From: Cylindrotheca closterium
Taxonomy: Eukaryota; Bacillariophyta; Bacillariophyceae; Bacillariales; Bacillariaceae
Assembly: GCA_933822405.4 (NCBI GenBank)
Contig: CAKOGP040000058.1
Span: 8,069-72,068, forward strand
Length of the DNA: 64,000 bases
Reading direction: 5' to 3'
Positions within the stretch are counted from its first letter, which is position 1. Every line of letters starts with the position of its first letter. The notes below the pieces were generated by a model. That model saw only the letters and a list, made by a program, of their open reading frames with translations, did not search any database and was not told where the DNA came from. The translations under genes were made by a program, and so were the position numbers. Of this stretch, positions 1 through 9,552 are shown piece after piece.

Positions 1-402
1 AATCGTTGTCGGATTCCTTTTAATTGTGATGTGGATAATTGCATGTTTATCCAAACGGATCGTGAACGTGTTCGCGTGTCGAACCCGTTCCTCGCCAATA
101 TATACATTACTTATTGGCCGTGCATGATAGAGAACAAGCTGGACATCTGCTTGTGTCTCTGACTCATCATGTGACATCTACGACATGCCTGACATCAAAA
201 CATTTTAAAGGCAAAAAGGGAATAAGGGAGAAAACAAGGGAAAAAACGGTTGAATGCTGGACGAAACGTCCCTTGTTCCCTCAAATGCTCCCTCGTTCCC
301 GAACTTCTCGTCAGCAGTGATATTTGCATCGCATTATTATTGCGTCTCCAACCGCTCGGGCTGATCGTTTTGTTTTCACACACACACCTCACAACTTACA
401 TT
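1..402. other. Upstream intergenic region
   Basis: No convincing gene. The frame of the downstream gene is open from about position 250, but only through a TTG codon; the first ATG is at 403. A short CA run lies at 379-388, just before that ATG. This stretch probably holds the promoter and 5' UTR of the repeat protein. Confidence 0.5.
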
Positions 403-2838
403 ATGAAATTCTTTACACCAACCAATACACCAACTAGACCAAACATCAACATGACCAACACTATTATCAACTACATCAACTACATCACTACCATCATCGT
501 CAATCAAGAATACATCATTCAAGCAGGCATCAGCTTCTTTCGATTGCCTGTTCGGATGCCTTTGATCGTCACTCAAACCGTTCGAGAAACCATCGCAGCC
601 GGTTTGGTTTGTGCGACGGCGCTCTTGTTACTTTGGTACATGGCGCTCGACCTATACCGAAGCTATCAAGGACTTTGCGAGCAACGGAGCTGCAACCGAC
701 AACAGCCTCCTGTTTCCATTCTTCGTCGTCCAGGAGGAGGGTCGTCTCATCGCAAGAAAAACCGAAGTTGGTTTGGTGTGTTCACCAGAAAACCAAACCG
801 TGTCCGTTTTGCCAAAATCTTTCGTCGAACCTTTGTCCCAAACAAGCAAGAGCTACAATCTCGCAGGGAATGCTGGGGTCTGATTCAATGGCGCATTCAA
901 CTTCACGACAAAGTAATTCCAGAGATAGAGAACACAGTGAGATTCGTTCCACATACGCCTGTGTCCATTCTTTGTCCTTCAAGAAAAGATTGGGGATCAC
1001 CCAAACCAACCTCATCAAACAGAGTCCAATTTGCCCCTAAGACTCGAAGGAGAAACTTTATTCCCGACGAGGAAGAGCTGAAGTCCCGAAGACAGCTAAT
1101 TCATCAAATTGACTGCAAGGTCAAGAGACGGAATGCCCAACGCTTGATGATCGATTTCAAACCTACCGTGCTTGCCACCATTATCGAAGATCCAGCAGAC
1201 GAAGATTTGAGTGACATTGACTCGTCTTTGGATACTGGATTTATTGATGGCAATGTCGACTCTGAAACCATTGCAATTGCGCTCGAGAACCACCGACAAC
1301 TGCTTCGAACCGTCCTTGATGACATGCTCTCCAATATTCCCGTACCAATGGATTTGGATGATGACGGCAACATCGAGCCCAATGACATGCAAGACGAAGC
1401 ACCACGATTGTCACTCAAGAGAACTGCAACTTGCTCCCTTGTTTCCTCCCGGCCCACCAAGCGTCGCAAATTGAATTCATCTACGGTTCCAACTTCTGCT
1501 ACAGAATGGGCCGAAAGAATCAATGAACGATTCACTCCTTTGCTACCTGTCATCATTGAAGATCCAGAAGAAGAAGACATCATCATGAGTACTTTTGACT
1601 CGTCTTTGGATGCTGGATTGATTGATGACAACAGCGACTCTGACGTTGAAAGCTTCGCCAAAGGAGACGACGAGGTTTTCTTCCCCATGAACGACGAGGA
1701 ACAGGATTGGGACAGTCTGGAATATGTAGACTGCAACAGTCTGGAACACGCTCCACCTACATCTACGCCAACTACAGCACCTGTTTCCATTCTTCGTCCT
1801 ACAAGAAAAGATTGGAAATCACCGAGAACCACCAATCGTGTCAGTTTCACCCTGACCAATCGGAGAAGAAACTTCATGCCAGACCCGGAAGATATTCAAT
1901 CCAGAAAGAATCGAATTCGAGACATTTACAGTCAGATCAGATATCATGAACTATGCAAGTGTTTTGAAGAACGAGTGCTTCCCCAGCTGCACAGTACTGT
2001 GATGGCCAAGGGGAAGGCCAAGAGAAAGGCCAAGAAAAAGGCCAAGAAAAAGGTCAATCGAAAGATTGATTTCAAACCTACCCTTCCTGTCATTACTGAA
2101 GATCCAGAAGAAGAAGACAAGAACCACTTTGACTCGTCTTTGGATGCTGGATTAATTGATGAAGACATTGATTCGGAAGGTCCAAGCTTTGCACTTGCGC
2201 TTGAGAATCACCACCAAATGCTTCGCACAACCGTCCTTCCTGATATGCTCTCCAATATTCCCGTACCAATGGATTTGGATGATGACGACAACGTCGAGCC
2301 CAATGACATGCAAGATGAAGCACCACAACTGTCACTCAAGAGAACCGCAACTTACTGCCTTGTTGCATCCAGGCCCACCAAGCGTCGCAAATTGAATTCA
2401 TCTTCGGTTCCAACTTCTGCTACAGAATGGGCCAAACAAATCAATGAACGATTCACTCCTTTGCTACCTGTCATTTTTGAAGATCCAGAAGAAGAAGAAG
2501 AACAAGACAACTTTAGCGATATTGAATCGTCTTTGGATGCTGGATTGATTGATGACGGCATTGATTCTGCCGAGGATCCTTTGGAGGATACTATCATCGA
2601 TGACAACATTCCGGTACCACCACCAGAGGAATCTGACAACGCAGCTACTATTGATATTCCTTCTGATGGGATGGGATCGGGATGGACCGAGTCTGGAAAG
2701 CGCTACAGCCTTCGACGGGCCAAGCTTCTGATTCCACATGCAGAGGATACTTTCACCGAAGCTTTGGGATCTGGCATGACGGAACAAGGAAGACGATACA
2801 GTCGCCGAGTGGCAAATCGACGAAACTGTGCCAATTAA
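403..2838 (+). CDS. Membrane-anchored repeat protein with three SILK/RVxF-like (PP1 docking) modules
   Basis: Single-exon ORF of 811 residues from the first ATG. I do not recognise the whole protein as a known family. One hydrophobic segment lies near residues 64-83. Three modules follow, each with PVSIL then NRVxF then RRxFxP: SILR at 105-108 with RVRF at 133-136, SILC (bases 964-975) with RVQF (1021-1032), and SILR (1786-1797) with RVSF (1837-1848). In known PP1 regulators [GS]IL[RK] and RVxF are docking motifs, usually in this order. Four acidic repeats of the form LPVIxEDPEEE...SSLDAGLID are interleaved. A roughly 100-residue block with a basic TKRRKLN patch occurs twice. The C-terminus has two copies of GSGxTExGxRYSxR. 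A shorter paralogue lies at 44454-45191 and shares the acidic repeats, the C-terminal motif and the 3' flank. A role in PP1 targeting is inference. Confidence 0.8.
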   Translation: MKFFTPTNTPTRPNINMTNTIINYINYITTIIVNQEYIIQAGISFFRLPVRMPLIVTQTVRETIAAGLVCATALLLLWYMALDLYRSYQGLCEQRSCNRQQPPVSILRRPGGGSSHRKKNRSWFGVFTRKPNRVRFAKIFRRTFVPNKQELQSRRECWGLIQWRIQLHDKVIPEIENTVRFVPHTPVSILCPSRKDWGSPKPTSSNRVQFAPKTRRRNFIPDEEELKSRRQLIHQIDCKVKRRNAQRLMIDFKPTVLATIIEDPADEDLSDIDSSLDTGFIDGNVDSETIAIALENHRQLLRTVLDDMLSNIPVPMDLDDDGNIEPNDMQDEAPRLSLKRTATCSLVSSRPTKRRKLNSSTVPTSATEWAERINERFTPLLPVIIEDPEEEDIIMSTFDSSLDAGLIDDNSDSDVESFAKGDDEVFFPMNDEEQDWDSLEYVDCNSLEHAPPTSTPTTAPVSILRPTRKDWKSPRTTNRVSFTLTNRRRNFMPDPEDIQSRKNRIRDIYSQIRYHELCKCFEERVLPQLHSTVMAKGKAKRKAKKKAKKKVNRKIDFKPTLPVITEDPEEEDKNHFDSSLDAGLIDEDIDSEGPSFALALENHHQMLRTTVLPDMLSNIPVPMDLDDDDNVEPNDMQDEAPQLSLKRTATYCLVASRPTKRRKLNSSSVPTSATEWAKQINERFTPLLPVIFEDPEEEEEQDNFSDIESSLDAGLIDDGIDSAEDPLEDTIIDDNIPVPPPEESDNAATIDIPSDGMGSGWTESGKRYSLRRAKLLIPHAEDTFTEALGSGMTEQGRRYSRRVANRRNCAN

Positions 2839-4165
2839 AAAGTACATTCTTGGTACGACTTTGAAATAGATGAAGGATGATAATAGTGTGCGACAACACA
2901 CGAACAACCCATCAAACAGCTTAATGGAAATTCACCCCATAATGACAATTTTTGTCATGACAACGACGACGACGTCACTTCATTTCTCCTGGTAAGTTTT
3001 TCTGACCGTTTCAATTGCATCTACTTTCTGAACTATGGTCTCACCACTTTTCTTTTCTTCTTTGTTCAACTATGATAATATGATTGCACAGCAAATCTGC
3101 AAGTCTTGATGTGTCATCGCACATTTATAAGGGATCCTTCGGCTGGCTAGTGTTTTCCTTTGTGGTTTCTAGTGGATTGGTCACTCACTAGGATTGCATC
3201 GGCAACGCGAAACCAGACGGTTTCATGGCTTGCTGAGTTTGGATGCTTCCCTCCAGTCTTTGTTGAATGGATGGGCAGGCCGAGGCTCGTAAGCGTGTCC
3301 ATGATCGGCAAGAGCCCAGAAAAGCGGTCCCTTCAATTTTTGAAAAAGAGTCTTGAACTCTACCACTCTGTTATCGGATTCGAATGACAAAGCGGAAGTC
3401 TCCCATGGAATATCAGAATCATGTGATCCATCACCCTGCTCAAATATGGGGAGCAAGCGATATCGGTTAGACATGTGAACAGCTGTCATTGTCAATTATA
3501 TGTATTGTATAATTGGCAATGCTCGGTGGTACATGCAGTTTCGCGATGGCACTGAAACTGAAGGGAGCAGCGGCGTCTTCAACCCATTTCAATATCCTTT
3601 GCTATGACATTGCCAGATTGGCATGTCTGGTACTGGTATTGAAAAATAACAATCAACCAACTTTGCAACCAAACTTATATGAAAAGGACGACTGCGTTCG
3701 AATTCTAGGATGGACGTAAACCATGGACAACGGCGGAAGCTACTAGAATCAGCTGGTTGATTCTACAATACCAGCGCGACGAAAGGAAAAAGAGATAAAA
3801 ACTAATTTGAATATGAATATATATGACTATTAATAGTGTAAGGACTAGTCCTATAACACTTCGGTGTAAAAGCAATATACTAATGTCTGCGAAAAAAATG
3901 AGTAACTTACTGTAATAATCATGATTGATGAACACCTTCTTTTCGTGTGTCCAAGACCGCTGTTACACAAAAATTGGATGGAGAAGGGTAATTTGCGACC
4001 ACGACGAGTATTGTGCATCCTTGCGTACCTGTATTGTCCAGCGACCAGTTGGGGAGTTCACAGATTAAAATTGAACTTGAAACTATATAATGGTCAACAA
4101 TAAGTTTGTTTGTTTTTCTGTCTACCGGTACTGTAAACAGTGATGGAGTTCTTAAAAACAGAGGA
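2839..4165. other. Intergenic region, first part duplicated near 45.2-45.9 kb
   Basis: No supportable gene. From the stop codon to about 3635 the sequence resembles, with scattered changes, the 3' flank of the paralogue at 44454-45191. Shared stretches include the block after the stop (2866-2915 with 45177-45226), a block around 3127-3240, and one around 3517-3630. Short open frames here are not conserved between the two copies, so I read the region as duplicated noncoding DNA. Confidence 0.6.
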
Positions 4166-4262
4166 GGGATGTTGTTTTAAGTAGGGATCCAAAGATGGAG
4201 GGAGGTTGTTAAGTAGGGATCCAAAGATGAGGGAGGTTGTTAAGTAGGGATGCAAGAGGGCT
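4166..4262 (+). repeat. Imperfect tandem repeat, about 31-33 bp, three copies
   Basis: Three successive copies of a unit containing GTTGTTAAGTAGGGATCC followed by AAAGATG and GGGAGG. The third copy is degenerate. It runs into the first ATG of the RING ORF at 4250, which makes that ATG a doubtful start. Confidence 0.75.
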
Positions 4263-4885
4263 GTTGTTTTTTATTTTTTAAAATTAAACATGGTCCAACA
4301 ATTTCTCCCAGGGTCATTATTTCTGGCATCATATATATATGCAGTATATATATATCACACTGCGTATTTCATCGGGAAATCATCATCGCAGCACCCGAAG
4401 AACTACGACGAGCTGAAGAGGAAAGGCGACGCCGTGATGAAGAAGGACGAGCCAAAAAGGCTGCAGAGGAAGCATCCAGAGCAATTGCCTTGGAAGTGCA
4501 ACTGATAGAAAAACTGACTCAAGAAAAGGAAAGTATCGGCAGACTCGAAACGAAACTCGAGGTAATGCAAGATCATTTGGCAGAAATGCAAGATGATGTT
4601 TACAGTCGGAAAAGATTACTAAGGGCGTCACTTATGGCTTTACCACCTACACAACGACCACGATGGAACTTGGAAGAGGAAATTGCTAAGCCAAGCAAGA
4701 GACAGGAGAAACCTCAGTGTGTCATCTGTCAGGACAAGACTCCTGTGCGAGCTGTGATTCCTTGCGGACACCTGTGCCTTTGCGACGATTGTGCACCATC
4801 CATTTCTGAGGGGCCGTCTCATGATCGCTTGTGTCCCCTTTGTCGAGGGCCAGCACAGAGCAATCTGAGAATTTATTCATCATGA
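4250..4885 (+). CDS. Coiled-coil RING-finger protein (putative E3 ubiquitin ligase)
   Basis: 211-residue ORF. Residues about 47-125 are rich in E, R, K and Q and look like a coiled coil. The C-terminus is a C3HC4 RING: CVIC, then a C-x-H-x3-C-x2-C set (CGHLCLCDDC), then CPLC, ending about ten residues before the stop. This compact C-terminal RING resembles those of IAP/MYLIP-type ligases, which bind E2 enzymes. The first 45 or so residues are hydrophobic and come from AT-rich DNA next to a tandem repeat. They may not be coding: an AG that could be a 3' splice site lies near 4390, so an upstream exon may be missing, or the copy is 5'-truncated. The 3' end overlaps the convergent Nudix gene by 13 bp. 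Confidence 0.65.
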   Translation: MQEGCCFLFFKIKHGPTISPRVIISGIIYICSIYISHCVFHREIIIAAPEELRRAEEERRRRDEEGRAKKAAEEASRAIALEVQLIEKLTQEKESIGRLETKLEVMQDHLAEMQDDVYSRKRLLRASLMALPPTQRPRWNLEEEIAKPSKRQEKPQCVICQDKTPVRAVIPCGHLCLCDDCAPSISEGPSHDRLCPLCRGPAQSNLRIYSS

Positions 4886-5971
4886 TGGCGATTACAGTAC
4901 TCCTGCAGAGCAAAAAGGGATCCTTGTGCCATTCCAAACGGATGTTGTGACGAAGTATCATCGTCATCAAACCTAGGATAAATCCCCGACAAATGTTCCA
5001 ATGATTCTTTCACACCAGTCTTGGCAGCCACTTGAGTGTTGGAAGATGTCAAAAGATCGACCCATATCTCCTCTTCTGAAACAGAAGAATCGGCACGACA
5101 CAAACCCTTTGCCAGAATGGAATTGACCTTCTTAGGTGAAAGCCACACTGCTGCGTCCACTTCTTCGTCGCACAGTTTCAGGGACATTTGGGACATTTCA
5201 CGCTCTGATAGCTTGATGGACAAATATACCACCAAGTGATGTCTCTTGATGGTTATTCTCGGTTCTGGAATGGTTGGAAATACGGATTCCCAAATACATT
5301 CAATAGTCCAACCACTACAACTGGTGGTCGTCTTCTCTCCATCCCCTGCTGAAGCGTCTAGTGCTTGCATAGCTGATAGCGACGATCCACTAACTTTTAG
5401 CCCCGTTTCTTCCCATATTTCTCTCGCTATAGCCGCTTCCAAACTATCATCTGTCGAATCGACAGATCCACCTGAAAAACCCCATGCATGTGGAAAACTT
5501 CTCATGTATAGGAGGGTCGCCGAGTGATTAATATCTCGTTCTGTGGTGACACTACCAGTCCGACCACTGCTAATTGTACAAATCTTCTTACATTAGGACC
5601 AGAACCTTGTGATAAAAGTTTTGCCTGAGTGGCAGCTTGAGTTTCCGAAACAGTGGTGGGGCAAGGATGCGATCCAAGTGGTGGATAACTCCGCGATCTT
5701 CCGAATGGAATCCTCAGCACGCTCTTGCTGCCATTGCCATCCAAAGAGACGACGCTGATAAAACTGTCAACTGGCCATTATCATAGCCTTGATTCAATGA
5801 TACCAGCGTTCGATCATAATGATTTGCGGAGGAGTCGTCGTCTGTTGATGATATATCTTCTCTCAGACTATTTCTACTGCTAGTCGAGAGAATGCTATCG
5901 AAGACGGAAGCACCAAATGTACAACACTTCGAATTGATCCAAACGCTAGGTGGGGATAGTTTGCTGGTCAT
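4873..5971 (-). pseudogene. Nudix hydrolase gene broken by two frameshifts
   Basis: Three minus-strand frames together read as one Nudix-family protein. Frame 1 starts with ATG at 5971 and ends in DNGQLTV. The reading then needs one extra base, within the A-run at 5760-5763 (a T-run on the coding strand), to continue as FISVVSLDG in frame 2. Frame 2 runs to LITRRPSY, then needs two bases removed near 5505-5508 to continue as MRSFPHAWGFSGG in frame 3. Frame 3 holds the Nudix helix core REIWEETGL preceded by GGSVDSTDDSLEAAIA, one residue longer than the canonical spacing. Nudix enzymes cleave nucleoside diphosphates linked to another moiety; the substrate here is unknown. Either this is a recent pseudogene or the assembly has two indels; the homopolymer position of the first favours a check for error. 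Confidence 0.75.
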
Positions 5972-6062
5972 ATATAGTCCAGAACAAAATCTTGCAGTAT
6001 CGTAGAGTATAAATACCTGTCGATTAATTTTAAGGCATCAATAAGGTTTTACGACTTATTCT
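5972..6062. other. Left flank of the LTR element, with ATTCT target-site copy
   Basis: Short noncoding stretch between the ATG of the Nudix remnant and the LTR element. Bases 6058-6062 are ATTCT, matched by ATTCT at 8058-8062 on the other side of the element. Confidence 0.8.
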
Positions 6063-6422
6063 CGTTGGAGCATGATGATCACACCTCATGACTCATCAGT
6101 CACGAGTTGAAATCATGACTGCAATGGATACGACCGCTGATTCATCAGGTGGAGTGGAGAATGTAATATACTGGATTAACGAGGAATATACGACAGTATA
6201 TTCCCAAGTACAAATGTACGAATGGAAAGTCTAAGAAATAGTAGTAAGCTCGGAAGACGAGAAGATCTGCAGTACATGCAATTCTCATTGTCTTCCGAAA
6301 ATTAATAAAGACGAAAGTAATTTATAGCACACCTACGGTGCTTGATCTTATCTGTTCTTAGACTAGACAGGGTAGTCACTTGACTGGTGCTACCGATCGG
6401 CATCCAAGGCGTTGTTCCAACA
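6063..6422 (+). repeat. Left LTR (360 bp)
   Basis: Direct repeat matching 7698-8057 without visible difference. Begins CGTTGGAGCATG and ends GTTCCAACA, with short inverted termini TTGGA/TCCAA. Confidence 0.92.
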
Positions 6423-7320
6423 TTTTCGGATTCGCGGCCGGTGATGTTGCTACCCCCTTCATATCCTCTGGTGCCTCTTCCAGTAGACGATCCACATAGT
6501 CGTCCATCGAAAACTTCACCTTCCCTTTCTCGCTGAAATCAATTGTAACTCCAACATATTCATGCACTTCTCCTCTTTGGATAGTGAGGGGCGCTTCCTT
6601 GCCATACCGTTCGCTTAGCTTGTCGGCCAAATCATCAAGTACCCCTTGCTCGACATGTGAGATTTTCAAATCATCAACATGCCAGATAATGGTACACTGT
6701 TTACCGTTGATTGTCTTATTGACCACGCAGCTGTCGTATGGGTTCGCTTCGTATCCCAATTCATTAATGAGGAACTCGGAAAGATTTTTCCACCATTGAA
6801 TGGCTCCTTTTAAGGTCCCATACAAGTTCTTGTTCAGCTGAGCGTAGATCACTGGCTTCTTTCCTTCATACGCCACGTATTTTGTATACAAGCTCGGATC
6901 AACCTTGGTTAGCAGGTTGGCTATCTCGCCTTCAAACTTCACATGGACAACGTCGTCGATGTCTGCCTGCATAAAGGCTCCGGGAATGTCAATTGTCATC
7001 ACCTTTCGCCCTTCTTTGGCATCAATGGCGCATGTGATGATGAATGATTCGGTTCTCACTGTAGGGGCTGAAGCATCTTCCTTTGGCGTGTACAGTCGCT
7101 GGCTCCTTCCATCAGCGCAACCTCTAGCTTTTATTTTCCCGCATCGCTTCTCCTTCAGGAACATCAAATATCTCAGCGCATCCCTTCTCTGTTGCTTGGT
7201 GAGTTCGTGCGCGAATTTTGGTGACAGGACGTTCCTATAGTGGATTTGGTGCATCTCGGCCACTACCGCTTCTGCTCCCTTGTCTCCGAATACCTTTAGT
7301 CCTTTCTTAAAAAGATCAAC
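6376..7320 (-). pseudogene. Inverted copia reverse transcriptase fragment
   Basis: The minus-strand frame is open from about 7320 to 6376. It contains the RT fingers/palm motifs of copia elements: KIKARGCADG, the TIDIPGAFMQAD motif, LNKNLYGTLKGA, and the catalytic WHVDDLKISH (a YVDD variant). It keeps the link into SPAANPKM and then runs into the left LTR, from which its last 16 or so residues are derived. Upstream, the frame continues through FKKGLKVFGDKG before meeting the RNase H fragment, which lies on the opposite strand. In an intact element RT precedes RNase H on the same strand, so this segment is inverted and truncated at both ends. Confidence 0.88.
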
Positions 7321-7677
7321 ACGGACAGCTCTACAGTGGCCGAACTAGTCGTGGTACATGATGCACTACCTATGATCATGTGGTCCAGATATTTCATCGC
7401 ATCTCAAGGCCATACGGTGGTGGACAACGTTATTCACCAAGATAATCAAAGCGCCATCTTGCTCGAGAAGAATGGAAGGAAGTCATGCGGCCGCAAGACA
7501 AGGGCATTGGACGTCAGGTATTTCTCTATTACCGACAAGGTTGCCCAGAAGCTCATGACAATCAAACATTGCCCCACTGCAGAGATGTTGGGAGACTTTT
7601 TGACGAAACCTCTACAGGGAGCACTGTTCCGAAAGTTCAGAGATCTAATCATGAATTACTCAGGCCAATCCAACTGA
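7313..7677 (+). pseudogene. Copia RNase H fragment
   Basis: The frame reads NTDSSTVAELVVVHDALPMI..., the typical start of the copia RNase H domain. It goes on through HQDNQSAILLEKNG, RKTRALDVRYFSITDKV and AEMLGDFLTKPLQG to a stop at 7677, 20 bp before the right LTR. This is the normal position and orientation for the 3' end of pol, relative to a plus-strand element. It lacks the RT that should precede it; the junction with the inverted RT piece is close to 7312. Confidence 0.88.
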
Positions 7678-7697
7678 TGACTCGGGCCGCAGGAGTG

Positions 7698-8057
7698 CGT
7701 TGGAGCATGATGATCACACCTCATGACTCATCAGTCACGAGTTGAAATCATGACTGCAATGGATACGACCGCTGATTCATCAGGTGGAGTGGAGAATGTA
7801 ATATACTGGATTAACGAGGAATATACGACAGTATATTCCCAAGTACAAATGTACGAATGGAAAGTCTAAGAAATAGTAGTAAGCTCGGAAGACGAGAAGA
7901 TCTGCAGTACATGCAATTCTCATTGTCTTCCGAAAATTAATAAAGACGAAAGTAATTTATAGCACACCTACGGTGCTTGATCTTATCTGTTCTTAGACTA
8001 GACAGGGTAGTCACTTGACTGGTGCTACCGATCGGCATCCAAGGCGTTGTTCCAACA
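7698..8057 (+). repeat. Right LTR (360 bp)
   Basis: Direct repeat of 6063-6422 with no difference seen by eye. It is followed by the ATTCT target duplication at 8058-8062. Confidence 0.92.
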
Positions 8058-8241
8058 ATTCTTGTTGTCAATGCACATATATAAAATCCTTTAAACAATA
8101 CCGCGGTATATATATATGTACTGCTGGGCACTGACGCACGATGAAAGAACAGCAGAACAAAAGACAGAGCGTGCTAAAAAACATACGCCTCATCATCACA
8201 TCACCGCATTACAGATTCAATCATTTTAATACAACACAAAA

Positions 8242-9552
8242 ATGGGATGCGACGGGGTGTACCGGTATCAACGTTTCCGTTGGAGGAACTGTGTCATGCT
8301 CCTCCTTCTTCAATATACTTCGTCTTCTTTTCGGATCGCCGCTGCCTTTAATGTCGTCCTGCCGCGACGGAATTCGTCACCGAGAAGAACATCAGCAGCA
8401 GGCATCCGAGGACGAATGAGCATTATCAATATGTCTACGACGAGCTCGCCGAAGCGACCGAGCAAATTTGCAGCTCTCATGCCAGGAGAAGCCTCTGCTG
8501 CACCGGCCACTGGTTGGCCCCCATTGGAGTTTTCTTCCACAACAGCAAGCATTCGAACCTCCATTTTGCCAGATGATCCCTGCCATACAAATGAACAGCC
8601 CTTGTTACATCATCGACGAGAAATCTATTACAAACCCTCTCTTCTTTCCGAAAACCAGGTCCTTGATCTTGTGGAACTACTAGAAGCCTCATCTGTTGAA
8701 CTACGAGAGAAAGAAGCACGATGTTTAGTGGCAATGGAAGATGGAGACATATGCAACACTGCTAGTAGCAAACTCTCCGAGATTTTGATCCCCATGTTGA
8801 TGGAACAGGTTCTTCCCTTTGCTAGAGAAGTCTGCCAGGCTCCAAATCTTGCCATCGCAGACGCTTTGATACGATCCTATGATCCAAATGACAACAGAGA
8901 GGCATTGCCACAGCACTATGACAAAACCGCCTATTGTTCGGTGATTGTTCCCTTGAATCCGACGGAATGCGAAGGAGGTCTTTACGTACAGCCTGGTGCT
9001 TCGGTAAATACGCGTCGAGAAGTTCAATTCCAAACAGCTGGAGATGCTGTACTGCATCGTTACGATGTTATGCATGGAGTTCACGTTCGAAAAGGGAAGC
9101 GATACTCGCTTGTGGTATGGATGGCCGAAACAGAAGATTCTGTAGTCCAAAAAACGGCGCCGTGGGTGGAACGAGAGGCCAATATCAGTGTCCATGCCGC
9201 CTTTTTGTATGCCAACAATATCAAAGAGGGTCTTTTGGGATTCTCCAAGAATGAAACATTGGCGAGAAGTCTCTATGAATGGGCATCGGAACAAGGGCAT
9301 GCCTATTCTCAATACGTCTTGGCACTATGGCTTTTCAAAGATCGGCAGGAACGAGTGCGTGGGGTAGATCTGCTGCGTCAAGCTTCGACAGGAGGACTTG
9401 CGTCGGCACAACACATGTTAGGAATATTGTATAAGGAAGGATATCAAGGGCTAGAGACGAACAGAGATCTAGCGCAATCGTATTTGAGAAGTGCAGCAAA
9501 CCAGGGCTATGGACCATCACTGGAAATACTCAATGACCCCTCGAGGTGGTAG
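8242..9552 (+). CDS. 2-oxoglutarate/Fe(II) dioxygenase with C-terminal Sel1-like repeats
   Basis: 436 residues from an ATG at 8242, one exon. Residues about 15-35 are hydrophobic (MLLLLQY then a Phe/Ala-rich stretch), so the protein may enter the secretory pathway or an organelle. The centre looks like a prolyl-4-hydroxylase-type double-stranded beta helix. HYD in LPQHYDKTAYCSVIVPLNP fits the HxD iron ligands, GGLYVQPG follows, then GDAVLHRYDVMHGVHVRKGKRYSLVVWM supplies the distal His and the 2-oxoglutarate-binding Arg. From about residue 300 come repeats such as SLYEWASEQGHAYSQYVLALWL and SYLRSAANQGYGPSLEIL. These match Sel1-like repeats, known as protein-binding scaffolds. The substrate is unknown; a peptidyl hydroxylase role is inference. 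Confidence 0.82.
   Translation: MGCDGVYRYQRFRWRNCVMLLLLQYTSSSFRIAAAFNVVLPRRNSSPRRTSAAGIRGRMSIINMSTTSSPKRPSKFAALMPGEASAAPATGWPPLEFSSTTASIRTSILPDDPCHTNEQPLLHHRREIYYKPSLLSENQVLDLVELLEASSVELREKEARCLVAMEDGDICNTASSKLSEILIPMLMEQVLPFAREVCQAPNLAIADALIRSYDPNDNREALPQHYDKTAYCSVIVPLNPTECEGGLYVQPGASVNTRREVQFQTAGDAVLHRYDVMHGVHVRKGKRYSLVVWMAETEDSVVQKTAPWVEREANISVHAAFLYANNIKEGLLGFSKNETLARSLYEWASEQGHAYSQYVLALWLFKDRQERVRGVDLLRQASTGGLASAQHMLGILYKEGYQGLETNRDLAQSYLRSAANQGYGPSLEILNDPSRW

Larger units (their letters stand above)
6063..8057 (+). mobile_element. Rearranged Ty1/copia LTR element with identical LTRs and 5-bp TSD
   Basis: A 1,995-bp element bounded by two 360-bp direct repeats (6063-6422 and 7698-8057) that look identical base for base, and by ATTCT duplications at 6058-6062 and 8058-8062. 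The ends are CGTTGGA and TCCAACA, so the usual TG of a TG...CA terminus reads CG in both LTRs. Only 1,275 bp lie between the LTRs. They hold a copia reverse transcriptase remnant on the minus strand, starting directly at the left LTR, and an RNase H remnant on the plus strand ending near the right LTR. Gag, protease, integrase and a recognisable primer-binding site are absent, so the copy is not autonomous. Confidence 0.9.

Noticed and set aside
1104..1877. Minus-strand Ser-rich ORF of 257 codons
   Set aside because: Shadow of the acidic-repeat gene; the Asp/Glu codons read as Ser-rich on the other strand.
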